Below, piece after piece: positions 35,043-43,888 of a stretch of DNA of 64,000 nt (positions within the stretch are counted from its first letter, which is position 1; each line of letters begins with the position of its first letter). The DNA lies in contig JANYJY010000059.1 in NCBI GenBank assembly GCA_025358295.1, positions 46,097-110,096 on the forward strand, given 5' to 3'. The notes under the pieces are model-generated. The model made no database searches, was not told the DNA's origin, and saw only the letters and a program-made list of their open reading frames with translations. The stretch comes from Gammaproteobacteria bacterium (GTDB lineage Bacteria; Pseudomonadota; Gammaproteobacteria; Steroidobacterales; Steroidobacteraceae). The position numbers and the translations under genes were made by a program.

Positions 35043-35579
35043 ATGGCGACCGCAGCTAGCCTGCCATCCCGGCTTCATCACACGGCGTACGTTGCGCGTG
35101 ATTTAGAAGCGACCCGGCATTTCTATGAGGACATCATCGGCTTGCCGTTGACGGCCACCTGGTGCGAGATCGATGAGCTCTTCGGTGCCGAACGCGTGTA
35201 TTGCCACCTCTTTTTCGGGTTGGCGGACGGCAGCGCCCTGGCGTTTTTTCAGTTTGCGAAGCCGCAGGATCAAGAGTTGTTCGGGCCGCCGCTTGCGTTT
35301 TCCCCGTTCCGTCACATTGCACTCAATGTCGACAAGGAAACGCAGCAGGGCATCGAAGAGCGTTTAATTGCCGCAGGATACGCGGCGCCGCGAACATTCG
35401 TTCTTGAACACGGCTACTGTCGATCGGTGTATGTCACCGACCCCAACGACATGATCGTGGAGTTTACGCTCGACAATCCGGACGCAGAGAAATTTGCGGC
35501 GGAACGCCAGACCAAAGCTCGATCGGAGCTGAAACGGTGGCTGGCAGGCGACCATACGTCGAACAATACATATCGCTGA
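35043..35579 (+). CDS. VOC (glyoxalase/extradiol dioxygenase fold) protein
   Basis: 178 residues. Two beta-alpha-beta-beta-beta modules: LHHTAYVARDLEATRHFYED with the first metal His, and FRHIALNVDKETQQGI, then YCRSVYVTDPNDMIVEFTLD with the terminal Glu ligand. The His-His-Glu metal site makes a metalloenzyme likely: dioxygenase, lyase or isomerase. Lies 14 bases after the TonB receptor gene, so it closes the IclR-side operon. Convergent with the fused ligase gene. Confidence 0.88.
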   Translation: MATAASLPSRLHHTAYVARDLEATRHFYEDIIGLPLTATWCEIDELFGAERVYCHLFFGLADGSALAFFQFAKPQDQELFGPPLAFSPFRHIALNVDKETQQGIEERLIAAGYAAPRTFVLEHGYCRSVYVTDPNDMIVEFTLDNPDAEKFAAERQTKARSELKRWLAGDHTSNNTYR

Positions 35580-35594
35580 AAGGAACCCGGCGAT

Positions 35595-38003
35595 TTAGTC
35601 CTGCGGGCGCGGTGGGCAGCCGAGTTCCCGCAGGAAGTTGACGGTGGCCGCAATGACGGCATCCGGCTGATCTCGATGGGGCGAGTGCGCACAGTCCTTA
35701 AGCTTGCAGACATCGACGTTTGAGGCGCGGGCCGCAATTCGGTCGATCTGCTCAAAGGTGCCGTACTCGTCGTTCACGCCTTGAATCGCCAGCACCGGGC
35801 AGCGGACGTTGGGAAGGCATTCCTCTACGTTCCATCGACGAAAATCGTCATGCAGCCAGATGTCGTTCCAGCCGCGAAAGGTGAGATCGACGTCGGCGTG
35901 GTGTCGCGCCAGTCGGGATCGCAAATTCGTGGATTCGTAGGCAATCTTGGCGGCGCGAATGCCGGTAATGCTCAGGTCCTCGACGAATACGTGAGGCGCA
36001 CAGACGATGATGCCTGCGGCGGTGCGTGGCCCCAGTCCTTCGTGGATGATGGCAATCGAGGCACCGTCGCTATGTCCGAATAGGATGGGGCGGCGAATCG
36101 ACAGCTGCTCCAATAACGCAGGCAGTGCGACTAGCGCCTCGTCGTGCATGTAGCCCGGGCGACGGGCTGAGGTCAGCGTGTCGGAGAACCCGTTGCCGTA
36201 GCGGGAATACACCAACGCATTGCATCCGCATGCAGCGGACAATCGTTCCGGGAAATCTTTCCACAGGGATATCGAGCCCAGACCTTCATGCAGAAACACC
36301 AGCGTGGGCGCTTCGGGAGAGCCCGTGGCTATGTATTTGTATTCCAGCGTGCGACCCGCGATGCGCACACGCTGCAGGAGGCTTCCGCCGTCATTCGATG
36401 GCTGAAGGGTAGCCTTTGTCCTTAGTTTGAATCTCTGTATCTTGCCGGTGGCCGTCTTCGGCAGTGCGTCGCAAAATTCGATCCAGCGAGGATACTTGTA
36501 CGGCGCGAGCCTGGATTTCACGTGTTGCTTGAGTTGATCCGACAGCGCCTCAGTGGGCGCCAATCCTGCCTTGAGCACGACGTAGGCAGCCGGTTTGACC
36601 AGTCCGTCCTGGTCATTGCGGCCAACCACGGCTGCTTCCAGGACAGAGTCGTGAGAAATGAGGGCGGACTCCACTTCCGCAGGTGAAACGTAAATTCCCC
36701 CCACCTTCATCATGTCGTCGCTGCGTCCGGCATAGACGAAGGAACCGTCGGTGCGCTCGATATACTTGTCGCCGGTGCGCGTCCACGGTCCGACAAACGT
36801 GGTTCGCGTGCGGTCGCGATTGTTCCAGTAGCCGGCGGCGCTGGTGGGGCCTGCTACCTGTAGTTCTCCTACGGCACCCTGGGGCACGAGCCGGCCTTCA
36901 TCGTCGAGGAGGCGGACGCAGTAGCCCGGCACCGGGCGCCCGGTGGTTCCGTAACGCACTTCGTCCGGTCGATTGGATAGGAAAATATGCAACATCTCGG
37001 TGGAGCCTATTCCGTCCAAGATGTCGACACCGAAGCGGCGCTGCCAGCGTAGCCCGATATCCTCCGGTAGAGGCTCGCCCGCCGAGATGCATCTGCGCAA
37101 TCGACTGGATGCAAGCGGCGGCGCGTCCGGGCTCGCCAGCATGCCTGCATAGAGAGTAGGCACCCCGAAGAAAAACGTCGGTCGATGCATGGCCATGCGC
37201 GTAAATACGGCGGTGGGTGTGGACCGTTCGGCCATGAGGATGGTGGCAGCGCCTACGCTCAAGGGAAAAGTGAGCGAGTTTCCCAGGCCGTAGGCAAAGA
37301 ATAGTTTGGCCGCGGAAAAGCACACATCGTCGTTGTTTATGCCAAGGATGGGGCGAGCGTAGAGCTCCGCGGTTTGTACCAGGCTGGAGTGCACATGCAC
37401 GGTGCCTTTGGGCGCGCCCGTGGAACCGGAAGAATACAGCCAGAAACACGACTCATCGCTCAACGTATCGGCGGTTCGATAGGGCGCGCCGGTAAGATTC
37501 AGCCAATGTGCGAGAGAATCCTCCTGGCCGGAATCGGCGCCGGCAATCAACAAGTGACGCAAAGTATTGAGCTTGGGTCGCAGCGCCTCAATGGCCGGAG
37601 CCAGTGATGCGGACACGACAGCGATAGGCGCGCGGCAGTCCTCGAGCATGTACGCGTAGTCGTCTTGGGTGAGCAGTGTGTTGACCGGCACCGGCACGGC
37701 GCCTGCCTTGATGCTGCCAAGAAACACGGTTGGGAAATCGACCGTGTCATGCATGCACATGAGGACGCGCTGTTCTCGCTGAATGCCGAGGGCGCCCAAG
37801 GCCTGAGCGAACGCTGAACTTTTTTCGTCGAGCTCGCGAAAGGTGAGCGACCGGCTGTCGTCCCGGTAGGCGATCTTGTCGGCGATACCCTTCTTTAGGT
37901 TGCGTTGGATCAGGTCGTGAGCAGCGTTGTAATGCCGCGGGATTTGAATACGCGGTGGGCTGTGCGAATGATCGGCTTCACTAAGTTCGAGCAATGGACT
38001 CAA
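35595..38003 (-). CDS. benzoate-CoA ligase fused to an alpha/beta hydrolase
   Basis: 802 residues in one uninterrupted frame. Residues ~1-535 are a benzoate-CoA-ligase-type ANL enzyme: IPRHYNAAHDLIQRNL, YSSGSTGAPKGTVHVHSSL, KLFFAYGLGNSLTFPLSVGA, GIGSTEMLHIFLSN, WTRTGDKYI, GRSDDMMKVGGIYVSPAE and catalytic Lys in LPKTATGKIQRFKLR. Residues ~545-800 are a hydrolase with FGHSDGASIAII, QGVNDEYGT and DCAHSPHRDQP (full triad). The first half makes benzoyl-CoA. The second may release benzoate from esters or hydrolyse a box-pathway CoA ester. TTG start with GGGAG upstream. Usual ligases are about 530 residues. Confidence 0.9.
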   Translation of the reverse strand: MSPLLELSEADHSHSPPRIQIPRHYNAAHDLIQRNLKKGIADKIAYRDDSRSLTFRELDEKSSAFAQALGALGIQREQRVLMCMHDTVDFPTVFLGSIKAGAVPVPVNTLLTQDDYAYMLEDCRAPIAVVSASLAPAIEALRPKLNTLRHLLIAGADSGQEDSLAHWLNLTGAPYRTADTLSDESCFWLYSSGSTGAPKGTVHVHSSLVQTAELYARPILGINNDDVCFSAAKLFFAYGLGNSLTFPLSVGAATILMAERSTPTAVFTRMAMHRPTFFFGVPTLYAGMLASPDAPPLASSRLRRCISAGEPLPEDIGLRWQRRFGVDILDGIGSTEMLHIFLSNRPDEVRYGTTGRPVPGYCVRLLDDEGRLVPQGAVGELQVAGPTSAAGYWNNRDRTRTTFVGPWTRTGDKYIERTDGSFVYAGRSDDMMKVGGIYVSPAEVESALISHDSVLEAAVVGRNDQDGLVKPAAYVVLKAGLAPTEALSDQLKQHVKSRLAPYKYPRWIEFCDALPKTATGKIQRFKLRTKATLQPSNDGGSLLQRVRIAGRTLEYKYIATGSPEAPTLVFLHEGLGSISLWKDFPERLSAACGCNALVYSRYGNGFSDTLTSARRPGYMHDEALVALPALLEQLSIRRPILFGHSDGASIAIIHEGLGPRTAAGIIVCAPHVFVEDLSITGIRAAKIAYESTNLRSRLARHHADVDLTFRGWNDIWLHDDFRRWNVEECLPNVRCPVLAIQGVNDEYGTFEQIDRIAARASNVDVCKLKDCAHSPHRDQPDAVIAATVNFLRELGCPPRPQD

Positions 38004-38053
38004 TACTCCCGATAGTCGTCGCGGGTAGGCCCCAGCGCCAGCCGGGAATAATG

Positions 38054-38067
38054 GGCAATATAATGCC
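38054..38067. promoter_or_regulatory. candidate BoxR operator A
   Basis: GGCAATATAATGCC, a palindrome GGCA-N6-TGCC. Its core GCAATATAATGC differs by one base from GCAAGATAATGC in operator B, 41 bases away (about four helical turns). Lies 51 bases upstream of the fused ligase start on the minus strand. Confidence 0.5.
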
Positions 38068-38093
38068 TGTATATGGCAAGGTCAACCCGAAGT

Positions 38094-38109
38094 AAGCAAG
38101 ATAATGCTT
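38094..38109. promoter_or_regulatory. candidate BoxR operator B
   Basis: AAGCAAGATAATGCTT, palindrome with the same GCA-N6-TGC core as operator A. It lies 34 bases upstream of the boxR ATG. BoxR/BzdR-type regulators bind pairs of short palindromes in divergent promoters and are released by benzoyl-CoA; assignment here is by position and repeat. Confidence 0.5.
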
Positions 38110-38142
38110 GTTATTCTCCTGTCGTTCCGAAATACTCCCGAA

Positions 38143-39033
38143 ATGGAATCCCGAACGCGTTTAAAGCCGGTAGCCGTCGCTCTCCAGGGCGACGATGCTG
38201 AATTTCTGCAGAAGGTCGGTCGTCGCGCGCGTGAATTGCGGGAAGAGCGGGGCCTCACGCGTCGTTCGCTTGCGGTCGACGCCGATGTGTCGGAACGCTA
38301 CCTCGGCCAGTTGGAAACGGGTGTCGGAAATATCTCCATCATGCTGCTGCGACGGCTTGCAGTGGCACTGAAAGTAGATCTTGCTGAGCTTTTGGAAACC
38401 GAATCCGCTCAAGTTGAGCATAGATCTCTGCGCCGCTGGCTTCAGCAGATTCCGCGGCATCGAATTCCTGATGTCCTAGCCAGGCTTGAGCGGGAGGTCG
38501 GCGCAGAGCGCGAGGCGCGGCGTGACCGTATCGCTCTTATCGGCCTGCGCGGCGCTGGTAAGTCCACTTTGGGCGCGCGCCTGGCCCACGAGCTGAATGT
38601 TCCGTTCGTTGAGATGGATCGCGAAATCGAGAAAGAGTCCGGGCTGCCGCTGGCGGAGCTGTTCTCGCTGTACGGGACGGCCGGCTATCGGCGCTTCGAG
38701 GGACGCTGCCTGGAGCGCATCGTCAAGGATTTCCCGCGCGCCGTCGTATCGGTAGGTGGCGGTGTCGTGGCGGAGACGAGTACCTACGAAACCCTGCTGG
38801 CCAATTGCTTCACGATATGGATCAAGGCGAACCCGGCCGAGCACATGCAGCGCGTCATCTCGCAGGGCGATATGCGGCCCATGGCCGATAGCCGCGAGGC
38901 GATGGAAGATTTGAAGCGGATCTTGGCGACACGTGAGCCGCAATACCGCAAGGCCGATCGAATAGTCGACACCTCCGGTCTGTCGGTGGACATGTCGTTT
39001 GCACGCTTGCGCGAAGTATCTGCGCAACCCTAA
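38143..39033 (+). CDS. boxR: BoxR transcriptional regulator (XRE HTH + shikimate kinase-like)
   Basis: 296 residues from ATG 38143; an earlier in-frame start would run through operator B. N-terminal XRE helix-turn-helix (~15-75: RARELREERGLTRRSLAVDA, VSERYLGQLETG) and C-terminal shikimate-kinase-like domain (~125-290) with P-loop LIGLRGAGKSTLGARL and VEMDREIEKESG. This two-domain layout is specific to BoxR/BzdR, repressors of benzoate catabolism whose effector is benzoyl-CoA. The next gene is boxC, directly downstream. Confidence 0.93.
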   Translation: MESRTRLKPVAVALQGDDAEFLQKVGRRARELREERGLTRRSLAVDADVSERYLGQLETGVGNISIMLLRRLAVALKVDLAELLETESAQVEHRSLRRWLQQIPRHRIPDVLARLEREVGAEREARRDRIALIGLRGAGKSTLGARLAHELNVPFVEMDREIEKESGLPLAELFSLYGTAGYRRFEGRCLERIVKDFPRAVVSVGGGVVAETSTYETLLANCFTIWIKANPAEHMQRVISQGDMRPMADSREAMEDLKRILATREPQYRKADRIVDTSGLSVDMSFARLREVSAQP

Positions 39034-39045
39034 ATGGAGTCACGC

Positions 39046-40737
39046 ATGGCATCGAATCTACAACCGGCCGGCCTTGATGTATCGGCAACCGGCGGGGCAG
39101 ACACGGTCAGTTTCCAAACTCATCCGTCGCAGTATCGGCACTGGCGGTTATCGGTTGAAGGGCCGACCGCGACTTTGCTCATGGATACGCGCGAAGACGG
39201 TGGAATCCGACCCGGATACAAGCTCAAGCTGAACTCTTACGATCTGGGCGTTGACATCGAGCTGCACGACGCTCTGCAACGTATCCGCTTCGAGCATCCG
39301 ACGGTGCGCACCGTCATCGTCACCAGCGCTAAGGAGCGCATTTTTTGCTCCGGCGCCAATATTTTCATGTTGGGCCTGTCGAGTCATGCGTGGAAAGTCA
39401 ATTTCTGCAAATTCACCAATGAAACCCGCAATGGAATGGAGGATTCGAGTCGACATTCGGGTCTTAAATTCATCGCCGCCTGCAATGGCACGACCGCGGG
39501 CGGTGGTTACGAACTGGCGCTCGCCTGCGACGAGATCATTCTTGTGGATGACCGATCTTCCGCGGTCAGTCTTCCTGAAGTGCCGCTGTTGGGTGTCCTG
39601 CCCGGCACCGGCGGCCTGACGCGCCTGACCGACAAGCGCAAGGTGCGACGGGATCTGGCCGACATTTTTTGTACGACGACCGAGGGAGTGCGCGGCGCCC
39701 GGGCCAAGGAGTGGCGCTTGGTGGACGAAGTCGTCAAGCCGCTGCAGTTCAAGAGCTACGTTCAAGCACGCGCCTTGGCGCTGGCCGTGCAGAGCAATCG
39801 TCCGGACGCTGCGCAGGGCATTGCCCTGCGGCCGCTGGCTTGCCGTGCCGATGCCGCCGGCTATCATTATGGATTTGTCGACGTCGCGATCGAGCCGGAC
39901 TCGCGTCGCGCCACGCTGACCGTGCGTGCACCGGAATCGGATCAGCCAACCGATATCGAAGGCATCATCGCCGCGGGAGATGGTTGGTGGCCACTGCAGA
40001 TGGCGCGGGAGCTCGACGATGCCATTCTCATGTTGCGCGCCAACCATTTGGACCTGGGCATATGGGTGCTGAAAACCGCCGGCGACCCGGCGCGCGTGCT
40101 GGCAGTCGATGAGGTATTGCAGAATGCGAGCGGCCACTGGTTGATCCGGGAGACTCTCGGCATGCTGCGCCGGACTCTGGCGCGGTTGGATGTCAGTTCG
40201 CGCACCTTGATCTCATTGATCGAACCTGGGTCGTGCTTTGCCGGCACATTGCTCGAATTGGCGCTTGCGGCGGATCGCATTTATATGGCGGATTATGCCG
40301 AACAGGCGCCGAGCATCACTTTGTCGGCGTTGAATTACGGTGCCTATCCCCGAGTCGACGGACAATCAAGACTGTTTGGCCGCTTTTATGGCGAGGCCGC
40401 CAGCATGGAGGCCGTCGCCGCGAGCACTGGCACGGCGCTCACACCCAAACAAGCGCTCGAGTTTGGATTGATTACCGCCGCGCTCGACGATATCGACTGG
40501 CGCGACGAAATTCGCCTGGTGCTGGAAGAACGCGCCAGCCTATCGCCCGACGCGCTGACGGGCATGGAGGCCAATCTGCGTTTCGGCGGGGCAGAGACCA
40601 TGGAAACGCGCGTATTTGGCCGCTTGTCGGCGTGGCAAAACTGGATCTTCATCCGCCCAAATGCGGTCGGCACTGAGGGCGCATTAAAGACCTTCGGTAC
40701 CGGCAATAAAGCGAAATTCAATTGGGAGCGTGTCTAG
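39046..40737 (+). CDS. boxC: BoxC, 2,3-epoxybenzoyl-CoA dihydrolase
   Basis: 563 residues. ATG 39046 is preferred over ATG 39034 because GGAG lies six bases before it. Double-size crotonase-fold protein: first half TVIVTSAKERIFCSGANIFM, IAACNGTTAGGGYELALACD, VSLPEVPLLGVLPGTGGL; second half with EPGSCFAGTLLELALAADR. BoxC opens the epoxide ring of 2,3-epoxybenzoyl-CoA with two waters to 3,4-didehydroadipyl-CoA semialdehyde and formate. It is directly followed by boxB, two bases apart. Confidence 0.94.
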   Translation: MASNLQPAGLDVSATGGADTVSFQTHPSQYRHWRLSVEGPTATLLMDTREDGGIRPGYKLKLNSYDLGVDIELHDALQRIRFEHPTVRTVIVTSAKERIFCSGANIFMLGLSSHAWKVNFCKFTNETRNGMEDSSRHSGLKFIAACNGTTAGGGYELALACDEIILVDDRSSAVSLPEVPLLGVLPGTGGLTRLTDKRKVRRDLADIFCTTTEGVRGARAKEWRLVDEVVKPLQFKSYVQARALALAVQSNRPDAAQGIALRPLACRADAAGYHYGFVDVAIEPDSRRATLTVRAPESDQPTDIEGIIAAGDGWWPLQMARELDDAILMLRANHLDLGIWVLKTAGDPARVLAVDEVLQNASGHWLIRETLGMLRRTLARLDVSSRTLISLIEPGSCFAGTLLELALAADRIYMADYAEQAPSITLSALNYGAYPRVDGQSRLFGRFYGEAASMEAVAASTGTALTPKQALEFGLITAALDDIDWRDEIRLVLEERASLSPDALTGMEANLRFGGAETMETRVFGRLSAWQNWIFIRPNAVGTEGALKTFGTGNKAKFNWERV

Positions 40738-40739
40738 CG

Positions 40740-42164
40740 ATGAGTATCAATTACAGCGACAAAATCCCGAACAACGTCAATTTGTCGGAAGACAAAACCC
40801 TGCAACGCGCGCTCGAGCACTGGCAGCCGGAGTTCTTGAATTGGTGGGCGGACATGGGCCCGGAGGGTTCACAGTCCTTCGACGTGTATTTACGCACCGC
40901 CATCAGTGTCGATCGGGCAGGGTGGACGCAATTCGGTCACGTCAAAATGCCGGATTATCGGTGGGGCATTTTCCTGCATCCGTCGGACCCCGATTGCAAG
41001 ATCAACTTCGGCGAGCATCGCGGCGAAGCTGCATGGCGGGAAGTGCCCGGCGAACACCGCGCCAATCTGCGACGCATCATTGTGACTCAGGGCGATACCG
41101 AGCCTGCGTCCGTGGAACAGCAACGCCATCTCGGATTGACTGCACCGTCGCTCTACGATTTGCGAAACCTGTTCCAAGTCAATGTGGAAGAGGGACGTCA
41201 TTTGTGGGCCATGGTGTACTTGCTGCATCGCTACTTCGGCCGCGATGGGCGCGAGGAGGCGGAAGCCTTGCTGGGCCGGCGCTCAGGGGATGCGGATAAT
41301 CCCCGAATCCTCGGCGCCTTCAACGAACGCACGCCCGACTGGCTGTCGTTCTTCATGTTCACGTATTTCACTGACCGCGACGGCAAGTTTCAGCTGTTTG
41401 CGCTGGCGGAGTCGGGTTTTGAACCGCTGGCCCGTACCACGAAATTCATGCTGACCGAGGAGTCGCATCACATGTTCGTTGGCGAGAGCGGTGTGGGCCG
41501 CATCATTCAGCGCACCTGCCAGGTCATGAACGAACTGAATACAGAGGATGCGCAGAAGCTGCGCGCTGCCGGCGTGATCGATCTCGAGACTCTGCAGCGC
41601 TATCTGAATTTCCATTTCAGTGTGACCGTTGACTTGTTCGGCGCCGATCAATCCTCTAACGCCGCCACTTTTTATTCGGCCGGATTGAAAGGCCGCTACG
41701 AGGAAATGCGGCAGGATGACGATCATGTGTTGAAGGGCGATGATTATCCGATCCTGTGCGTAGAAGGGGGCCAAATCGCCGAGAAACGAGTGAGTGCGTT
41801 ATCTTCACTCAATGAACGCTTGCGGGACGACTACATCATCGACACCGTGCGCGGGGTCGGGCGCTGGAATCGAATTATCGAGAAAGCCGGGCTCGCATTT
41901 CGACTCACGGTCCCGCACAAGGCGTTCAACCGCAAGATTGGAACATTCGCAGGCGTAGCGGTATCGCTCGACGGCAAAATCCTGACTCAAGGCGAATGGA
42001 ATGCACGAGAGCGAAGCTGGTTGCCGACAGCGGAGGATCGAGCCTTTGTGGCATCGCTCATGGGCAAGGTGGCGACGCCGGGGCATTTCGCGAATTGGAT
42101 TTCACCACCGGCGGTAGGCATCAATCGCCAACCGGTCGATTTTGCGTACGTGCGTTTTAACTGA
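40740..42164 (+). CDS. boxB: BoxB, benzoyl-CoA 2,3-epoxidase
   Basis: 474 residues from ATG 40740, usual BoxB length. Opening MSINYSDKIPNNVNLSEDK and WADMGPEGSQSFDVYLRTA are strongly BoxB-like. Diiron ligands are visible in helices: NVEEGRHLWAMVYLLHRYFG and TEESHHMFVGESG. The enzyme epoxidises benzoyl-CoA at C2-C3 using O2 and electrons from the reductase BoxA. BoxA is not in this window, so its gene must be elsewhere. Confidence 0.95.
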   Translation: MSINYSDKIPNNVNLSEDKTLQRALEHWQPEFLNWWADMGPEGSQSFDVYLRTAISVDRAGWTQFGHVKMPDYRWGIFLHPSDPDCKINFGEHRGEAAWREVPGEHRANLRRIIVTQGDTEPASVEQQRHLGLTAPSLYDLRNLFQVNVEEGRHLWAMVYLLHRYFGRDGREEAEALLGRRSGDADNPRILGAFNERTPDWLSFFMFTYFTDRDGKFQLFALAESGFEPLARTTKFMLTEESHHMFVGESGVGRIIQRTCQVMNELNTEDAQKLRAAGVIDLETLQRYLNFHFSVTVDLFGADQSSNAATFYSAGLKGRYEEMRQDDDHVLKGDDYPILCVEGGQIAEKRVSALSSLNERLRDDYIIDTVRGVGRWNRIIEKAGLAFRLTVPHKAFNRKIGTFAGVAVSLDGKILTQGEWNARERSWLPTAEDRAFVASLMGKVATPGHFANWISPPAVGINRQPVDFAYVRFN

Positions 42165-42169
42165 TACCG

Positions 42170-42613
42170 ATGAAATTCGCCGACATCATCCCAGGAGCAA
42201 GCTTCCACGCGGGTCCGCGCGCGGTCACCGAGGAAGAAATTGTCGAGTTTGCCACCCGTTATGATCGACAGCCTTTTCATACCGATCGAGCGAGCGCTGC
42301 GGCCAGCCGCTGGGGCGGTTTGATTGCGAGCGGCTGGATGACATGTGCCATTTCCATGGAGCTGGCGACGGGCGATTTACTCAAGGGATCAGGATCCATC
42401 GGCTCGCCCGGCATCGATGAGCTCCAGTGGGAGAAGCCGGTACGGCCGGGAGATATTCTGACCCTGCGAGTCACCGTATTGGAATCGCGAATCTCATCCT
42501 CGGGCACGACAGGTATCGTGCGCTGGCGCTGGGAGTTGCACAATCAGGGCGGGATTCGGGTGCTCCATTTGATCGCGACCAGCCTCTTTGACTTGGGGAC
42601 GGTGCGCGAGTGA
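42170..42613 (+). CDS. MaoC-type (R)-hydratase-like protein
   Basis: 147 residues, single hotdog MaoC domain. The hydratase signature is ATRYDRQPFHTDRASAAAS with the Asp/His pair (usually YDPQPFH), and EKPVRPGDILTLRVTV. These hydrate 2-enoyl-CoA. It starts five bases after boxB, so it may act on a CoA intermediate of the box pathway after ring opening. Convergent with the second PaaI-like gene. Confidence 0.85.
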   Translation: MKFADIIPGASFHAGPRAVTEEEIVEFATRYDRQPFHTDRASAAASRWGGLIASGWMTCAISMELATGDLLKGSGSIGSPGIDELQWEKPVRPGDILTLRVTVLESRISSSGTTGIVRWRWELHNQGGIRVLHLIATSLFDLGTVRE

Positions 42614-42632
42614 TTGCCTCTCCCGGCCCTGC

Positions 42633-43067
42633 TCAGGGCTGATCGAGGATCGCCATGGTGAGCCGCGCGGCGCCCACCGGCTCGCCGGCCGCGTCGGTCA
42701 TGTCAATGTTCCATACCTGCCGATCGTTGAGAATGGCGACGGGTGTCGCCCTGGCAAGCACCGGTCCCGCGGTCCCCTTGCGCAAGTGACTCACGCTGAG
42801 GATTTGTCCCACACAGGTTTGTCGGGCGCGGTCTATGCAAAGACTCGCTGCAATGCTGCCCACGGTTTCGGCGAGGATGGACAGGGCCCCGGGGTGCAAC
42901 GCCTTGTCCCGTCCCATGGTGCGTGCATCCAAGGGAAGAGTCGCTGCCACCCAATTCTCCCCGAAGCCGGTGAAGTGAATGCCACACTGACCCCCGGCCG
43001 AATCTTGGCCGACACGATCCAAATCCTCCAATCCAAATGGCCCGGTCCAAACTGCCATGCTGCTCAC
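42633..43067 (-). CDS. PaaI-like hotdog thioesterase
   Basis: 144 residues; GTG 43067 overlaps the MBL hydrolase stop (GTGA), with ATG 43058 also possible. Hotdog-fold pattern: GIHFTGFGENWVAATLPLD, LHPGALSILAETVGSIAAS (a helix replacing the HGG seen in the 4.5 kb paralogue) and VGQILSVSHLRKGT. It probably cleaves a CoA ester. Translationally coupled to the MBL hydrolase. Confidence 0.75.
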   Translation of the reverse strand: MSSMAVWTGPFGLEDLDRVGQDSAGGQCGIHFTGFGENWVAATLPLDARTMGRDKALHPGALSILAETVGSIAASLCIDRARQTCVGQILSVSHLRKGTAGPVLARATPVAILNDRQVWNIDMTDAAGEPVGAARLTMAILDQP

Positions 43068-43888
43068 CTGATTTTAGCCACGCGACCTTGGTTGGGAAAC
43101 CGCTGAAATTGCAGGGCGTCGTGACCGGGAATGACGCGATCCGGCGACCCTGCCAATTGAATCATGCGCTCTTGATTTGCAATATTAGCCGGATAGTCCG
43201 CCTCGCTGAATGTGGCGCTCGCCCTTCGTTCAGCGAGATTGCGATAAAGATACACGTTGTCCGACGCTAGAACGAACGGGGGGCTAACCTCGATTCTCAA
43301 GTATTGCGACGCATAGGTGTGCCGGCCTCCCGTGTATGCCCGGATTCCTGGAAATATCTCAATGTCATCGCCAAGGATCAGGTGCAGACGCCCCAAGGTA
43401 TTTAAATGGACTAGCTCCTGGACATCGTCTGGGTCGATGCCGTCGTGATCTCCACCCGGTTGCCAGGCATCCTGAGTGTAGTAGCGAAATTCCTCTTTTT
43501 GAATCCATACGGTGGCATTCGGGAATAGATCAATGCCGCCCATATGGTCCCAGTGAGCATGACTCACGACGACATCGGTGATGGCTTCGGGCTTCACGCC
43601 CGCGAGGCGGACTGCCTCGTCCGGACGGATGTAGTTCTTGATGGTCCACTCCTTGAACCATCGCGGCCGGTGAAAGCCGCTGTCGAAGAGAATATTCCGT
43701 CCGCCGCCGCGTATCAGCCAGATGACGTAGACGGTATCAAGCTTCTCATTCTTGGGGGCACTCATCACCAATTCAGATACGGAATCACCCGGTGAATCCG
43801 CGTAACGAATGGCCTCAATAGAATAGCCCGGTGTGGCGGTGGCGCCGATGAAGATGAGGGCCAGGGCCGCGAAGCACAGTCGCTGCAT
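43064..43888 (-). CDS. exported MBL-fold hydrolase (AHL-lactonase-like)
   Basis: 274 residues from ATG 43888, which begins a good signal peptide (MQRLCFAALALIFIGATATP). A 23-codon upstream extension is less likely. Zinc motif VVSHAHWDHMGGIDLF, then GGRHTYASQY, VLASDNVYLYRN and VIPGHD provide the dizinc ligands. Size and the NILFDSGFHRPRWF entry resemble N-acyl-homoserine lactonases, but other lactones or esters are possible and the location is periplasmic. Followed by the thioesterase gene with GTGA overlap. Confidence 0.83.
   Translation of the reverse strand: MQRLCFAALALIFIGATATPGYSIEAIRYADSPGDSVSELVMSAPKNEKLDTVYVIWLIRGGGRNILFDSGFHRPRWFKEWTIKNYIRPDEAVRLAGVKPEAITDVVVSHAHWDHMGGIDLFPNATVWIQKEEFRYYTQDAWQPGGDHDGIDPDDVQELVHLNTLGRLHLILGDDIEIFPGIRAYTGGRHTYASQYLRIEVSPPFVLASDNVYLYRNLAERRASATFSEADYPANIANQERMIQLAGSPDRVIPGHDALQFQRFPNQGRVAKIR

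Noticed and set aside
39507..39752. Short minus-strand frames inside boxC.
   Set aside because: Shadows of the crotonase-fold coding sequence.
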